A DNA stretch of 64,000 nt, from positions 310,001 through 374,000 of the forward strand of contig JADKHI010000001.1 in the NCBI GenBank assembly GCA_016721825.1. The letters run 5' to 3'. The number at the start of each line of letters is the position of its first letter. The first letter of the stretch is position 1. The translations under genes were made by a program, and so were the position numbers. Source of the DNA: Flavobacteriales bacterium (GTDB lineage Bacteria; Bacteroidota; Bacteroidia; Flavobacteriales_F; PHOS-HE28). The notes under the pieces are model-generated. The model had not been told where the DNA came from. It ran no database searches and worked only from the letters and a program-made list of their open reading frames with translations. Positions 53,313-63,720 of the stretch are shown one piece after another.

Positions 53313-54296
53313 ATGCATCAGCTCTTCCTGTGCTTGCTGGCCGCGGGGGCCTTCGGCAGCGTCCGTGCCCAGGTCTCTCCTGGCTACCAGAACCTCGTAG
53401 CGCAGGCCTATGCCGCCTATGAGGCGAAGGACTACGCCGCTTCCGCCCGGTCGTATTCCGCCGCTTTCGAAAGCAACGGATGGCGCGGCACCCAGAACGA
53501 CCGCTACAACGCGGCCTGTTCCTGGGCGCTGGCCGGCGGGGCCGATTCCGCCTTCTTCAACCTGGACCGGATCGCACAGCTCATGGATTACGCCAACGTG
53601 TCGCACATCACCGCGGATACGGACCTCAACAGCCTGCATACCGATGCGCGATGGAACCCGCTGATCGCTGTGGTGCAGGCGAACAAGGACCGGCTGGAAG
53701 CCAACTTCGACAAGCCCTTGGTGGCCTTGCTGGACAGCATCTTCGACGAGGACCAGACCCTGCGGCGTGCGATCGGGGATGTGGAGGCGAAGTACGGTAA
53801 CGACTCCAAGGAAATGCAGGAGCACTGGCGCCTGATCATCGAAAAGGACTCGCTGAACCTGATCCAGGTCACACGCATCCTGGACGAACGGGGGTGGCTC
53901 GGTGCGGACGTGGTGGGCGGCAAAGGCAACCAGACGCTCTTCCTGGTGATCCAGCATTCGGACCAGGTCACACAGGAGAAGTACCTGCCCATGATGCGCG
54001 AGGCCGTGAAGAACGGCAAGGCCCAGGGATCGAGCCTGGCGTTGTTGGAGGACCGTGTTGCCCTGGGCCAGGGAAAGCGCCAGACCTACGGCAGCCAGAT
54101 CGGCGACGACCCCGGCACCGGGCGGTTGTGCGTGCTGCCGCTCGATGATCCCGGTCATGTGGATGAACGCAGGGCCGGCGTTGGGCTGGGCACATTGGCG
54201 GAATACGTGAAGATCTGGGACATGACCTGGGACGCCGAGGCCTACCTCCGTGAGCTTCCGGCCTTGGAGGAACGCATCAAAGCGCAGCGTCCATGA
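53313..54296 (+). CDS. Secreted DUF6624 protein
   Basis: 327 residues from ATG 53313 with a signal peptide ending SVRAQ. An N-terminal TPR-like part (YEAKDYAASARSYSAAFES) precedes a DUF6624 core recognised from SIFDEDQTLRRAI, RILDERGWLGADVVGGKGNQ, LVIQHSDQ, LEDRVALGQGKRQTYGSQIG. The core is common in Bacteroidota but uncharacterised. ATGA overlap couples it to the OsmC gene. Confidence 0.85.
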   Translation: MHQLFLCLLAAGAFGSVRAQVSPGYQNLVAQAYAAYEAKDYAASARSYSAAFESNGWRGTQNDRYNAACSWALAGGADSAFFNLDRIAQLMDYANVSHITADTDLNSLHTDARWNPLIAVVQANKDRLEANFDKPLVALLDSIFDEDQTLRRAIGDVEAKYGNDSKEMQEHWRLIIEKDSLNLIQVTRILDERGWLGADVVGGKGNQTLFLVIQHSDQVTQEKYLPMMREAVKNGKAQGSSLALLEDRVALGQGKRQTYGSQIGDDPGTGRLCVLPLDDPGHVDERRAGVGLGTLAEYVKIWDMTWDAEAYLRELPALEERIKAQRP

Positions 54297-54766
54297 ACGC
54301 CGGCACCCACCCCTACGCGTTGGAACTGGAGTGGCGTGGCAACCAAGGCTTGGGCACCTCGACGTACGAGGGCTACGCGCGCGAGCACGTGATCCGCATC
54401 GCCGGAAAGCCGGACCTGATCGGCACGGCCGATCCGATGTTCCGCGGCGATGCCGGTGTGCACAACCCCGAGGACCTGCTGCTCGCCGCGCTCAGCGGTT
54501 GCCACCTCCTCACCTATCTGGCGCTCTGTGCGCGTGCACGCATCAACGTCACCAGCTACCGCGACAACGCCTCCGGGATCTTGTTGCTCACCAAGGATGG
54601 CGGCGGGCACTTCACCGAAGTGATGCTTCGTCCTGAGGTCGTTGTGGCCGAAGAGCACATGCTGGAGAAAGCACGCTTCTTCCATGGCGAAGTGCACAAG
54701 TACTGCTTCATCGCGCGTTCGGTGAACTTCCCGGTGCGGTGTGAAGCGGTGGTTCGGGTGGCCTGA
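54293..54766 (+). CDS. OsmC/Ohr-type peroxiredoxin family protein
   Basis: 157 residues with the two family cysteines in place: Cys70 in LSGCHLLTYLALC and Cys138 in HKYCFIARSV. OsmC/Ohr proteins reduce organic hydroperoxides through this cysteine pair, with reduction by lipoylated proteins or thiols. YEGYAREHVIRIAGKP and the start position suit the OsmC subgroup. It overlaps the DUF6624 stop by four bases and is followed by the TamB gene. Cytoplasmic, probably a housekeeping stress-defence enzyme. Confidence 0.93.
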   Translation: MNAGTHPYALELEWRGNQGLGTSTYEGYAREHVIRIAGKPDLIGTADPMFRGDAGVHNPEDLLLAALSGCHLLTYLALCARARINVTSYRDNASGILLLTKDGGGHFTEVMLRPEVVVAEEHMLEKARFFHGEVHKYCFIARSVNFPVRCEAVVRVA

Positions 54767-54787
54767 TGGTCCTGGTTTTCAACGCCG

Positions 54788-57700
54788 GTGGCTGGTAAGG
54801 CCCCTCCCGTCGCCCTGCCCGCTCCCCTACCTTCGGGGCCTGTGTCCGTAACAGCCGACGATACCCCGAAAAAACCCGCGAAGTCCGGGTGGTCCTGGCG
54901 CCGCCTGATCAAGCGGTCGCTGTTCTGGCTGTTGGTCGTACCTGGTCTGTTGCTGGTCCTTCTGGTGGCGCTGCTCTATGTGCCGCCTGTGCAGAACCTG
55001 GTGCGTGGAAAGGCTGTGGCCTTTCTTTCCGAAAAGACCGGCACCGCTGTGCAGCTGCAACGACTGCGCCTCGTGTTCCCTCTTGATCTGAAGCTTGAAG
55101 GACTGCTTGTCGCTGACGACCGGGGTGACACCCTGCTCTATGCGGGAGCTTTCCAAGCGTCGGTGGGTTGGCGCGCGTTGACGGACAGCCGCCTGCAGTT
55201 GAACCATGTCTCCTTGTCGGATGCGCGTTCGACACTGCGCCAGTACCCGGACAGCTCCTTCAACTTCGACTTCATCGTGGAGGCCTTCGGAGGAAGGGAA
55301 CCCAATCCGTCTGAACCAGCGGTGGACACCACCAGCGGATTCCAACTTGACCTCGGCACCATAAGCCTTCAACGCATCCGCTTCGACCTCGACCTTCAGC
55401 CTTCCGGTACGTTCATGCGGCTCGCGCTCGGCGAACTCGAGGCGCGCATCGATACGTTCTCGTTGGAACCCATGCGCTTCATCATCGACGGGTTCGACCT
55501 GAAGCACACTACCGTCGATCTCCGCATGCCGCCAGGTGTGAAGGAACCCGTCTACCCTGCCCTCACGAACCCGCTCGCGAACATCGATGTGCGGTTCAAC
55601 AGCATTGCGCTCGAAGGTCTGGATCTTCACATGGCCACCATCGGCACCTCGGACAGCCTGTGGTTGTCCCTGATGCGCGGGCAACTGGAGGCGCGTTCCA
55701 TGAACACGTTGAAGCAACAGCTCGCGCTGAAGGATGTGCGGCTCAACGGCTTCCGCTTCGGCATCATCACGGACGCACGCGTGGTGAAGTCCGACACTTC
55801 CACGGCCGGGCCGATCTGGATGGACAAGCACGATGGTTTCCGCTTCTGGACACAGGACTGGGATCTCGCCATTGACAAGTTCCACGTGGACAATAGCGGC
55901 TTCGCCATGCATGCGGACAGCATCGCCACACCGGCGCGTCTCAATGACCCGGAGCATCTCGTGCTCACGGACGTGGCGCTTGATGCGAAGGGCCTTGTCG
56001 TGAACAACGAAAGGATGACCGTGCTGCTCGACAGCTTAACGCTGCGTGGCGGTGCGGATAGTGCGCTGATCACTTTGGGCCTGGGACTGGAGGCTACACC
56101 GGCAGCTATCGTTCTTCGCAATGGTTCGCTACAGTCCTTGGAGAACACCTTCCGATTCGACCTGGCAGCGCGACCCGGCGATCTCGAACACATCTTCCGA
56201 ACACCAGAAGCTGTGCCGATGGAAGCCGACATCACTGGAGATGTGCATGTCGAAGGACTGCGTCGCCTCCTTGCGCAGCTTGATGCGGAACTTCCGCAGG
56301 GTTCACCAGCACCGGAACGCTGGCAAGTGAAGGCCGGATTCAAGGGAACCATGCGCGACATTGATCACGCGGGTCTGGTCCTGAGCGGGGACGGCGGCAC
56401 TCGTGTGAACATGAGCGGCAACATGCATGCGTTGGACCGATGGCCTCGGAGCAACTTCGACCTTCAGGTGGATGAACTCACCCTAGGGACCGGATCACGA
56501 GCGCTTCTGCTTGCTCAACTACCGGCAGGCACACCCCTCCCACAACGGCTCACGCTGAACGGAACAGCGAAAGGCAAGGGCGGTGCACTTCAAGCGACGA
56601 TCGATCTCGAAAGTGACCTCGGTGATCTCAGCGGATCGGGCGCGGTCAGCGACTGGAGCGGAGCGCTTCCCGACCGGATCGAGCTCGACATGAAAGTGGC
56701 CGATCTCGCCGCAGCGAAACTCAGCGGTGACACCGCATTGGGCCCGATGAGCTTCACGATCGTGGCTGATGCGACCGGGTTGAAGAGCACGGCACGTGAA
56801 GGCACCCTCACCTTCACACCCACCCGCCTGAGCTACCACCACTACGACCTGAGCAGCTTACGGTTGAACGCGGATGTCCATGACGATTCAGTACATGCCG
56901 AACTGAAGAGCGATGCCGATGCGGCCGCGCTGGACCTCCTCGTCCGAGGTCGTTGGCCTGAAGCGGGGGATAGCCTGGCCATGGACCTGGAACTGGTCCT
57001 ACGACGACTGCACCTCGATGAACTTGGTCTGATGGATCAGGTGCTCCGCGCGGATGGGCGTATCACCGGAAGGCTCGCCTTCCTTTCTCCGACGCGTGGT
57101 CGTGCGTCACTTCAAGCACCGGGTCTGCACCTCTTCAATGATCAACGCTCCTACCGGGCCGAGCACTTCACCTTGAACGGTCTGCTCGACACTGATTCCA
57201 CGGCTGTAGAGCTGGACAGTGACGTGGCACGCGTGGACTACCACGCCAACCTCAGCTTGGACAGCACGGAACAACTGCTCCGCGAACGCCTGCTCGGTGC
57301 GTTCGAAGAACCTTACCGCTTCAAGTCACCACCAGGCCGACGTATCGACCTGAAGGTGGACCTGCCGGGCACCGAGCGCGTGGGCACCCTGCTGTTGCCC
57401 GAGCTGCACGCCCTGGAATTGAAGCGACTGGAAGCGCACTACGACAGCGACCGTGATGCCTTACTGGTGGATGTAGACCTGCCCCAGCTTGACTACGGCG
57501 GTGTCGTGACCCAAGGACTGCTGCTGCATATCGACGCCACAGGCCCGAAGCTGAAGGGACAGCTGAACGTGCTCCGTGTGGTGCGTGACAGTCTCCACTT
57601 GGACGATCTGGTGCTTGAAGCATCCAACGCGCCGGGGGCTCTGCGCACATCACTGCGCATGCGCGATGGAGAAGTGGACCGCTATCGGATCGGGGTCGAC

Positions 57701-59917
57701 CTGCGGCGCCAGGGTGATGTTCCTGTGCTCCATGTGCAAGAGGACCTTGTTCTTGACCGCAAGGCCTGGCAGGCTGCCGCGGGCAACGCGCTCTACCTCG
57801 ATCCACAGGGCATCCGCGCCGAGGAATTCATACTGAGCAATGGCGCACAACGCGTGGAACTGCGGACGGTGGGCGATGGCACACACCTCGACATCGCCGG
57901 GTTCGAATTGGCGACCGTCACCGGGCTCATTCGCACGCAGGATAGCCTGGCGATCCTTCGTGGCACATTGGATGGAACGGTATTGCTCCCAGTGAACGCG
58001 CAACAGCACCTCAACGCGGATCTCCGCATCTCCGGCTTCCACCTCATGGATGTGGAGCTGGGCTCACTGAGCGTGCAGGTGAAGGAGGAAGCGACGGACC
58101 GCTATCGCAGCACACTTGCGCTGGATGCCGAGAAGAACCAGCTCAGCGCCACGGTCTTGGCTGACCTATCCCACAGCACACCGAACATCACCCTCGACAG
58201 CGACATCGACCTGAACGATCTTTCGCTGTTCAGTCCCTTCGTGAAGGGCTACCTGTTCGAGCTCGGTGGAGCGCTCAACGGCCCGCTCCACTATTCACAG
58301 ATAAGTGACGACGTGAAGGTGCGTGGACAAGTGGCCGTCACCGATGGACGTCTCGGGCTCATCCAAACAGGCGCGGTCTATCGCATACCGAATGACACGG
58401 TGCTCTTCGATGAACGAGGCCTCTCGTTCACCGACTTCGCTTTGCTTGATGCCAGGGACAACCGCTTCCTGCTCGATGGCCATGTGATCACCGATGCACC
58501 AATACCGGAACTTGACCTGCGGCTCCGCACCGATCGCTTTCAATTGGTGAACAGCACGGTCAAGGATGACCCCACGTTCTATGGCAGGCTCTTCAGCAGC
58601 ATCGATCTGCACATCGGCGGCACAGCGCTCACCCCTTCCATCAAGGGCAGCCTCGGCGTGCTCGACTCCACGGACCTCAGCATCGTGCTGCCCGGTAGTC
58701 GTGTGGAGCTTGTGGACCATTCGGGCATCGTTCAGTTCACCGCCGACCTCGACGCTGAGGACTCGCTGAGCATCCGGACGGACGGTGAGATGCTGCGCGA
58801 CTCGCTTGCCGCCCAACTGCCCGGAGTCGACCTGGACCTCCGCATCGCCCTGGACCGCGATGCGCGTTTCAACGTGGTGATCGACCCCACCACCGGCGAC
58901 CAGGCCACCTTCCGCGGCGAGGCCGACCTGTTGTTCCGCTACAACCCCGACGGCGACATGTACCTGCAAGGTCCCTTCACCGTGGTGGACGGTGGCTATA
59001 CAGTGGAGTTCTATGGCTTGGTGAAGAAGCGCTTCGAGCTGGTGCCAGGGGGAACCATCATCTGGGACGGAGATCCGCTCACTGGTCGCATGGATGTTCA
59101 GGCGAAGTACAGCACCACCGCAGCTCCGTATCCCTTGGTGGCGAACGCGCGCGGCGGGCTCACCGAAAGCGAACGCAACAGCTTGCAGGCACGCCTGCCT
59201 TTCGACGTGCTCATCAACATCAAGGATGCCGTGCAGGAACCGACCATAAGCTTCGGGCTGGACATGGAGAGGCAGGTGCGCAATAGCTATCCCCAGGTGA
59301 ACAGTGTACTGGACCAGCTTGCGAAGCCCACGAACCAGGAGGAGTTGAACCGTCAGGTGTTCGGCCTGCTTGTGCTCAGCACCTTCATCGAGAACGAGAA
59401 CGGTACCGATCAAGGCGGCAGCAGTTTGGCCTCCACCGCTGCCCGCAATTCCGTCAACAGCATCCTCACCCAACAGCTCAACCGCCTCACCGGCCAAGGC
59501 ATCAAGGGAATGGACATCCAGCTCGGCGTGAACACCTATGACCAGACCGAAGGCGGCGAGAGCTACGCCCGTACCACCGTGGACTACAAGGTGACACAGC
59601 GCATCCTGAACGACCGAGTGAGCATCGAGGCCGGAGGTTCGATGGGCGCGGATGAGAAGAACCAAAGCGTGAGCTCCGTGAGCAACACCCGCGCGCCGCA
59701 ATACGCTATCGCTTATGACATCACCAAGGACGGACGATTGCGTTTACGCGCCTACCACGAGAACGCCTATGACCTCTACGACGGTGAACTGGTGAACAAC
59801 GGCGTGGCCCTCATGATCACCCGCGACTTCGAGCAGAACGCACGGGAACGGGAGCGCCAGCGGCAGGAGATCATCAAGCGGCGCCAGATGGAACAGAACA
59901 AGGACGACAAGCCGTGA
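54788..59917 (+). CDS. tamB: TamB-like translocation and assembly module protein (DUF490)
   Basis: 1709 residues from GTG 54788 (a second GTG at 54842 is also possible). After a membrane anchor (SLFWLLVVPGLLLVLLVALL, residues about 44-63) there is a very long beta-helical body typical of TamB and AsmA-like proteins (LEGLLVADDRGDTLLYAG, VSLSDARSTLRQYP and many similar strands). The C-terminal DUF490 domain ends in a charged tail (RERQRQEIIKRRQMEQNKDD). TamB spans the periplasm to move lipids or assist outer-membrane protein insertion, partnering the BamA-like gene directly downstream (GTGA overlap). Confidence 0.9.
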   Translation: MAGKAPPVALPAPLPSGPVSVTADDTPKKPAKSGWSWRRLIKRSLFWLLVVPGLLLVLLVALLYVPPVQNLVRGKAVAFLSEKTGTAVQLQRLRLVFPLDLKLEGLLVADDRGDTLLYAGAFQASVGWRALTDSRLQLNHVSLSDARSTLRQYPDSSFNFDFIVEAFGGREPNPSEPAVDTTSGFQLDLGTISLQRIRFDLDLQPSGTFMRLALGELEARIDTFSLEPMRFIIDGFDLKHTTVDLRMPPGVKEPVYPALTNPLANIDVRFNSIALEGLDLHMATIGTSDSLWLSLMRGQLEARSMNTLKQQLALKDVRLNGFRFGIITDARVVKSDTSTAGPIWMDKHDGFRFWTQDWDLAIDKFHVDNSGFAMHADSIATPARLNDPEHLVLTDVALDAKGLVVNNERMTVLLDSLTLRGGADSALITLGLGLEATPAAIVLRNGSLQSLENTFRFDLAARPGDLEHIFRTPEAVPMEADITGDVHVEGLRRLLAQLDAELPQGSPAPERWQVKAGFKGTMRDIDHAGLVLSGDGGTRVNMSGNMHALDRWPRSNFDLQVDELTLGTGSRALLLAQLPAGTPLPQRLTLNGTAKGKGGALQATIDLESDLGDLSGSGAVSDWSGALPDRIELDMKVADLAAAKLSGDTALGPMSFTIVADATGLKSTAREGTLTFTPTRLSYHHYDLSSLRLNADVHDDSVHAELKSDADAAALDLLVRGRWPEAGDSLAMDLELVLRRLHLDELGLMDQVLRADGRITGRLAFLSPTRGRASLQAPGLHLFNDQRSYRAEHFTLNGLLDTDSTAVELDSDVARVDYHANLSLDSTEQLLRERLLGAFEEPYRFKSPPGRRIDLKVDLPGTERVGTLLLPELHALELKRLEAHYDSDRDALLVDVDLPQLDYGGVVTQGLLLHIDATGPKLKGQLNVLRVVRDSLHLDDLVLEASNAPGALRTSLRMRDGEVDRYRIGVDLRRQGDVPVLHVQEDLVLDRKAWQAAAGNALYLDPQGIRAEEFILSNGAQRVELRTVGDGTHLDIAGFELATVTGLIRTQDSLAILRGTLDGTVLLPVNAQQHLNADLRISGFHLMDVELGSLSVQVKEEATDRYRSTLALDAEKNQLSATVLADLSHSTPNITLDSDIDLNDLSLFSPFVKGYLFELGGALNGPLHYSQISDDVKVRGQVAVTDGRLGLIQTGAVYRIPNDTVLFDERGLSFTDFALLDARDNRFLLDGHVITDAPIPELDLRLRTDRFQLVNSTVKDDPTFYGRLFSSIDLHIGGTALTPSIKGSLGVLDSTDLSIVLPGSRVELVDHSGIVQFTADLDAEDSLSIRTDGEMLRDSLAAQLPGVDLDLRIALDRDARFNVVIDPTTGDQATFRGEADLLFRYNPDGDMYLQGPFTVVDGGYTVEFYGLVKKRFELVPGGTIIWDGDPLTGRMDVQAKYSTTAAPYPLVANARGGLTESERNSLQARLPFDVLINIKDAVQEPTISFGLDMERQVRNSYPQVNSVLDQLAKPTNQEELNRQVFGLLVLSTFIENENGTDQGGSSLASTAARNSVNSILTQQLNRLTGQGIKGMDIQLGVNTYDQTEGGESYARTTVDYKVTQRILNDRVSIEAGGSMGADEKNQSVSSVSNTRAPQYAIAYDITKDGRLRLRAYHENAYDLYDGELVNNGVALMITRDFEQNARERERQRQEIIKRRQMEQNKDDKP

Positions 59918-62214
59918 GCGCGATCGACCATAGCGGACCTCGGCCTGCGGCACTTGCGCGAAGCACGGTGTGGATCATTGCCATGTTCCTGCTCTCGTCG
60001 TGCACAGGCCTGCGCTACAGCACGAAGCAGCGCCCCCTCTACACTGGCTTCACGCTGGAATGGACGGAGAAACCGGTCTTTGATGCGGTCGGTGCAAGGC
60101 AGGAACTGGAGGAACTGGTGAAGCCTGACGCCAACAACAGCATCCTCGGCCTTCGCCCGACCGTGGCCCTGCACAACGGGATCAAGGAGCCGAAGAAGCA
60201 GAAAGGCATCAAGCACTGGCTGCGCAACAAGATCGGTTCGGAACCCGTGTACCTCGATGCCTTGCCCTTGGCGGACATCAACAAAGCGATGGTGAACCGC
60301 TTGAACAACCGCGGCTATTTCGGCGCACAGAGCAGCTATGCCGTGGTACCGCACGGTAAACGGGCTTCGGTGGTGTTCACCGTCACACCCGGGGCGCCGC
60401 ACCTGATCAGTTCCATCCGCGTGGGTGATCCAGCAAACGGCGGACTGGACAGCACCATAGCCTTGCAAGTGCCCCAATGCGCGATCCGCATCGGTGAGCC
60501 GTACGACCTTGCCCGTCTCACGGCCGAACGCAGCCGCGTGGTGGACCGCATGCGCGACAAAGGCTGGTACCGCTTGCGCGACGACGACCTCATCTGGGCC
60601 ACGGACACCGCCCGTGGTAACAAGAGCGTCGCCCTTCACCTCCGGGTCAAACCCACAACTCCGTCGACCAAGCGCAGTCGATACACCATCGGTTCCGTCA
60701 CAGTCCACAGTGACCAGGACGAAGTACTACCACCCATGGACACGGTCATGGTGGATAGCGTGAAGTACATCAGCTACCTCGACTCGTATCGTTCGGCGGC
60801 CATCCTGAGGGGCGTGTATGTGCGACCTGCTACCACCTACTCGTTGGCCCGCACCACGGCCATGCAGAACTACCTCACCTCCTACGGTGTGTTCCGCAAC
60901 GTGCTCGTAACGTACTCGGACGATACACTGCGCAGTGGGGTCTTGAATTCGCACATCACCCTGCAACCCTTGAAACGCTTCTCCCTGTTCAGCGAAGCGA
61001 GCATGGTGAGCAAGAGCAACAACTTCGCAGGCCCTGGTGTGCGCGCCGGTTTCAAGGACCGCAATTTCCTCGGTGGAGCGGAACAGTTCACACTGGACAT
61101 CAACGGGCGCTTCGAGACGCAGATCTCCGGGGCCGACCAAGGAACGAACGCGTATGAGGTCGGCATCAAGGCAGGCCTGGCGATCCCTCGCATGTTGTTG
61201 CTCCCCGAACCCAAGGGCATCCGCACGAGCGCTCCGATCACCAACCTCACCGCCGGCTTTGGCCTCTTCCGCCGCATCAACCTCTACGGCATGCGCTCCG
61301 CCAGCGCGGGCTGGGGCCACATGTGGAAGAGCGACCTCCGTACGTGGCACGACCTCCAACTGCTGGAGTTCAGTTTCAACCAGCTCTACTACACCTCCGC
61401 CGACTTCAGCCAATTCCTGCAGGAGAACCCCACGATCCAACGGAGCTTCGAGGATCAGTTCATCGTCGGAGTTGGCTACACCTACACGCACAGTACCAAG
61501 AAGCGTGACACCCAGCGCGATTGGTTCGTCTACAGCCTCGGCGCTGACGAGAGCGGCAACCTTCTCAACGCGATCTACGGCGTTAAGGGGGCGCGACCGG
61601 AAGAAGGCTACATCCTGTTCGGCCAGCGCTTCTCGCAATACGTGCGCCTGCGGCCTGAAGTGCGCTGGTACCATGCGTTAGGTGGGCGAGGCGACCAGCT
61701 CGTCACGCGCTTCCTCTCCCAGACCGGCATCGCCTATGGCAACACGGAGGTGATGCCTTACGTGAAACAGTTCTATACAGGTGGCACCAACAGCCTTCGC
61801 GGTTTCCGCGCCCGCAGCGTGGGCCCCGGCAGCTACATCTCACCGCAGAACGACAACCTGCTCGTGGACCAGGTGGGCGACCTGAAACTGGAGGCCAACA
61901 TGGAGTACCGCTTCGGATTGTCGGGCATCGTCAAGGGTGCCTTGTTCGCGGATGTCGGCAACGTTTGGCTGTTGAATGAGGATCCGACCCGCCCGGGGGG
62001 AGCGTTCAAGTGGGACACCTTCGTGAGCGAGCTGGCCGTGGATGCAGGTATCGGCCTCCGTGTGGACCCCCAGGTCATCGTGATCCGACTGGACCTTGCA
62101 GCTCCACTGCGCCGCCCCGACCTGCCTGCGGGTGATCGTTGGGTCTTCGACGACCTTTACACCGACATCACCCGCAACTTCATTCTGAACATAGCGATCG
62201 GCTATCCGTTCTGA
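59914..62214 (+). CDS. tamL: TamL-like BamA-family outer-membrane lipoprotein
   Basis: 766 residues from GTG 59914, overlapping the tamB stop as GTGA. A lipobox LLSSCTGLRY indicates a lipoprotein, the mark of TamL, the Bacteroidota counterpart of TamA. POTRA-like domains (DINKAMVNRLNNRGYFGAQ) precede a 16-strand barrel; the conserved barrel-closing motif is GTNSLRGFRARSVGPGS near residue 624, and the final strand ends NFILNIAIGYPF. It assists insertion of outer-membrane proteins with TamB. Confidence 0.92.
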   Translation: MSAIDHSGPRPAALARSTVWIIAMFLLSSCTGLRYSTKQRPLYTGFTLEWTEKPVFDAVGARQELEELVKPDANNSILGLRPTVALHNGIKEPKKQKGIKHWLRNKIGSEPVYLDALPLADINKAMVNRLNNRGYFGAQSSYAVVPHGKRASVVFTVTPGAPHLISSIRVGDPANGGLDSTIALQVPQCAIRIGEPYDLARLTAERSRVVDRMRDKGWYRLRDDDLIWATDTARGNKSVALHLRVKPTTPSTKRSRYTIGSVTVHSDQDEVLPPMDTVMVDSVKYISYLDSYRSAAILRGVYVRPATTYSLARTTAMQNYLTSYGVFRNVLVTYSDDTLRSGVLNSHITLQPLKRFSLFSEASMVSKSNNFAGPGVRAGFKDRNFLGGAEQFTLDINGRFETQISGADQGTNAYEVGIKAGLAIPRMLLLPEPKGIRTSAPITNLTAGFGLFRRINLYGMRSASAGWGHMWKSDLRTWHDLQLLEFSFNQLYYTSADFSQFLQENPTIQRSFEDQFIVGVGYTYTHSTKKRDTQRDWFVYSLGADESGNLLNAIYGVKGARPEEGYILFGQRFSQYVRLRPEVRWYHALGGRGDQLVTRFLSQTGIAYGNTEVMPYVKQFYTGGTNSLRGFRARSVGPGSYISPQNDNLLVDQVGDLKLEANMEYRFGLSGIVKGALFADVGNVWLLNEDPTRPGGAFKWDTFVSELAVDAGIGLRVDPQVIVIRLDLAAPLRRPDLPAGDRWVFDDLYTDITRNFILNIAIGYPF

Positions 62215-62225
62215 CAGAACCACAC

Positions 62226-62702
62226 ATGGCGCTCACTCCTGCTATCAAGATCCTCATCGCGATCGTCTCCACGTTGGTGCTCGGTTCGCTCAGCGGCCTC
62301 CTGACGATCGATGCCATCAACGGATGGTATGCCTCGTTGGCCAAGCCCTCCTTCAACCCTCCCAATTGGGTCTTCGGTCCGGCATGGTCGGTTCTCTACA
62401 TCTTGATGGGCCTTGCTGCTGGACTGGTGTGGAGCGCCAATAGCGATGCGTCGTTGAAGCGCAAGGCGCTGCTTTCCTATATCGTCCAGCTCGGCTTGAA
62501 CGTAGTCTGGACCCTCATCTTCTTCGGGCTCAGATCCCCCGCCGTCGCGCTCGTGGAGATCATTGTGCTATGGGTCGCCATTGTTTGGTGCATCCGGCTC
62601 TTCCTTCCGATCAGTCGCCCGGCAGCGTATCTGCTCGTACCCTATCTGTTGTGGGTCACCTTCGCCTCCGTATTGAACGGTGCCATCGTGTTCTTGAACT
62701 AG
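62226..62702 (+). CDS. TspO/MBR family protein
   Basis: 158 residues with five membrane helices, from ATG 62226. TspO signature: WYASLAKPSFNPPNWVFGPA, WSVLYILMGLAAGLVW, and a conserved Asn/Trp pair in GLNVVWTLIFFGLRS. TspO proteins bind porphyrins and other tetrapyrroles and are linked to stress control. It stands alone 11 bases after tamL and ends 21 bases before the opposite-strand membrane protein gene. Confidence 0.93.
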   Translation: MALTPAIKILIAIVSTLVLGSLSGLLTIDAINGWYASLAKPSFNPPNWVFGPAWSVLYILMGLAAGLVWSANSDASLKRKALLSYIVQLGLNVVWTLIFFGLRSPAVALVEIIVLWVAIVWCIRLFLPISRPAAYLLVPYLLWVTFASVLNGAIVFLN

Positions 62703-62723
62703 CGCGCTCCGCAAACACGACGC

Positions 62724-63101
62724 TCAGTGCCGAACCGAGGGCTTGTCACGTTTCGACTTTCGCAAGGCGACGAACACCGCGACCAGCTGCATGCAACCGG
62801 CGAACAGGTACATGTACGGCAGTCCCTTCTTACCCTGCGCCATGAACTCCAGCATGATGGTGAACGAGAGCAAGGCCTCGATGGCGATGAACACGGCATC
62901 GATCCAGGGGAAACGATGTGCGATCCGGTGATGGAACGCTGCAAGGATCAGGAACACGACCGCCGCGGTGCCGAACAGGACGTAGGTCGAATGACCATGC
63001 TCATACCGCTCATACGCATGCAGCGCGATCAGCAGACCAGCGAACACGTGGGCGAAGCGGAGCAGGCGTTCCTTGCGCGGTGAGTTCCCTGTGGAGGACA
63101 T
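62724..63101 (-). CDS. Small membrane protein of unknown function
   Basis: 125 residues with about four membrane helices. A cytoplasmic basic N-terminus (SPRKERLLRFAHVF) precedes GLLIALHAYERYEHGHSTYV, rich in His and Tyr, then VVFLILAAFHHRIAHRFPWI. The His clusters might bind haem or a metal, but no known family is recognised. It lies alone, tail to tail with the TspO gene. Confidence 0.75.
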   Translation of the reverse strand: MSSTGNSPRKERLLRFAHVFAGLLIALHAYERYEHGHSTYVLFGTAAVVFLILAAFHHRIAHRFPWIDAVFIAIEALLSFTIMLEFMAQGKKGLPYMYLFAGCMQLVAVFVALRKSKRDKPSVRH

Positions 63102-63291
63102 GGCGGTAAAGGTGGTGAAAGTGGTGGTGCCGCGATGGTAGCACAGATCCGACTTTCCGTCAGGGTCTCACGAAAAGGACACTCAGGTTCCGAGATGCCT
63201 CAGGGTCGTGATCTGCTTACAGGCGTGAAGCTCGCTTGCGGAGAACCTCTGTGATAAGGAAAGGAACTAGCAGTCCTCCAAGTCGCCCAGT

Positions 63292-63618
63292 CTAAACGCC
63301 GAACTCCAGCAAAATGGCGTCAACACCTCCCTTATACAAGACTTCCAAACTCTTTACCATTCGGTCTTGCGCCAGCTTCTGATTCTCGAATGCCTCCTCG
63401 GTTGGAACGTGCCTTGATCTGCTCAACTTTGCCCGGATAACCTGTTCGCGTGCGAATAGGATCTTCTCAGCGAGCTTCTTCCATTTCAATCGCACCTCGT
63501 CGGGTAGCACATCTTTCGGATCAGCTTGCTCCGCTATGGCCTCTCGCAGTGCTCGTTCGGCATCATCAACACGCGTCTCATGCGTATTCCCTGTGTACTG
63601 TCGGGCCCACTGTGCCAT
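63292..63618 (-). CDS. Hypothetical helical protein
   Basis: 108 residues, predicted to be almost all helical and highly charged (VDDAERALREAIAEQADPKD, RLKWKKLAEKILFAREQVIRA). The Arg codons AGA and AGG and generally lower GC than its neighbours suggest later acquisition or relaxed selection. It is flanked by gaps of 190 and 117 bases and has no recognisable domain, so it may be a real but fast-evolving protein. Confidence 0.5.
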   Translation of the reverse strand: MAQWARQYTGNTHETRVDDAERALREAIAEQADPKDVLPDEVRLKWKKLAEKILFAREQVIRAKLSRSRHVPTEEAFENQKLAQDRMVKSLEVLYKGGVDAILLEFGV

Positions 63619-63720
63619 TGCAGAACGTCTGATAGAGCCAATGTAGCGCTACAAATGATCACGGAGCCGGCACCGAATGATCGTGGAAAACTGCTTCCCC
63701 CTCCCTCCTCCCCCAGCAGG

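Noticed and set aside
58295..59701. Minus-strand open frame opposite tamB (468 codons)
   Set aside because: Antisense shadow; tamB motifs on the plus strand are convincing.
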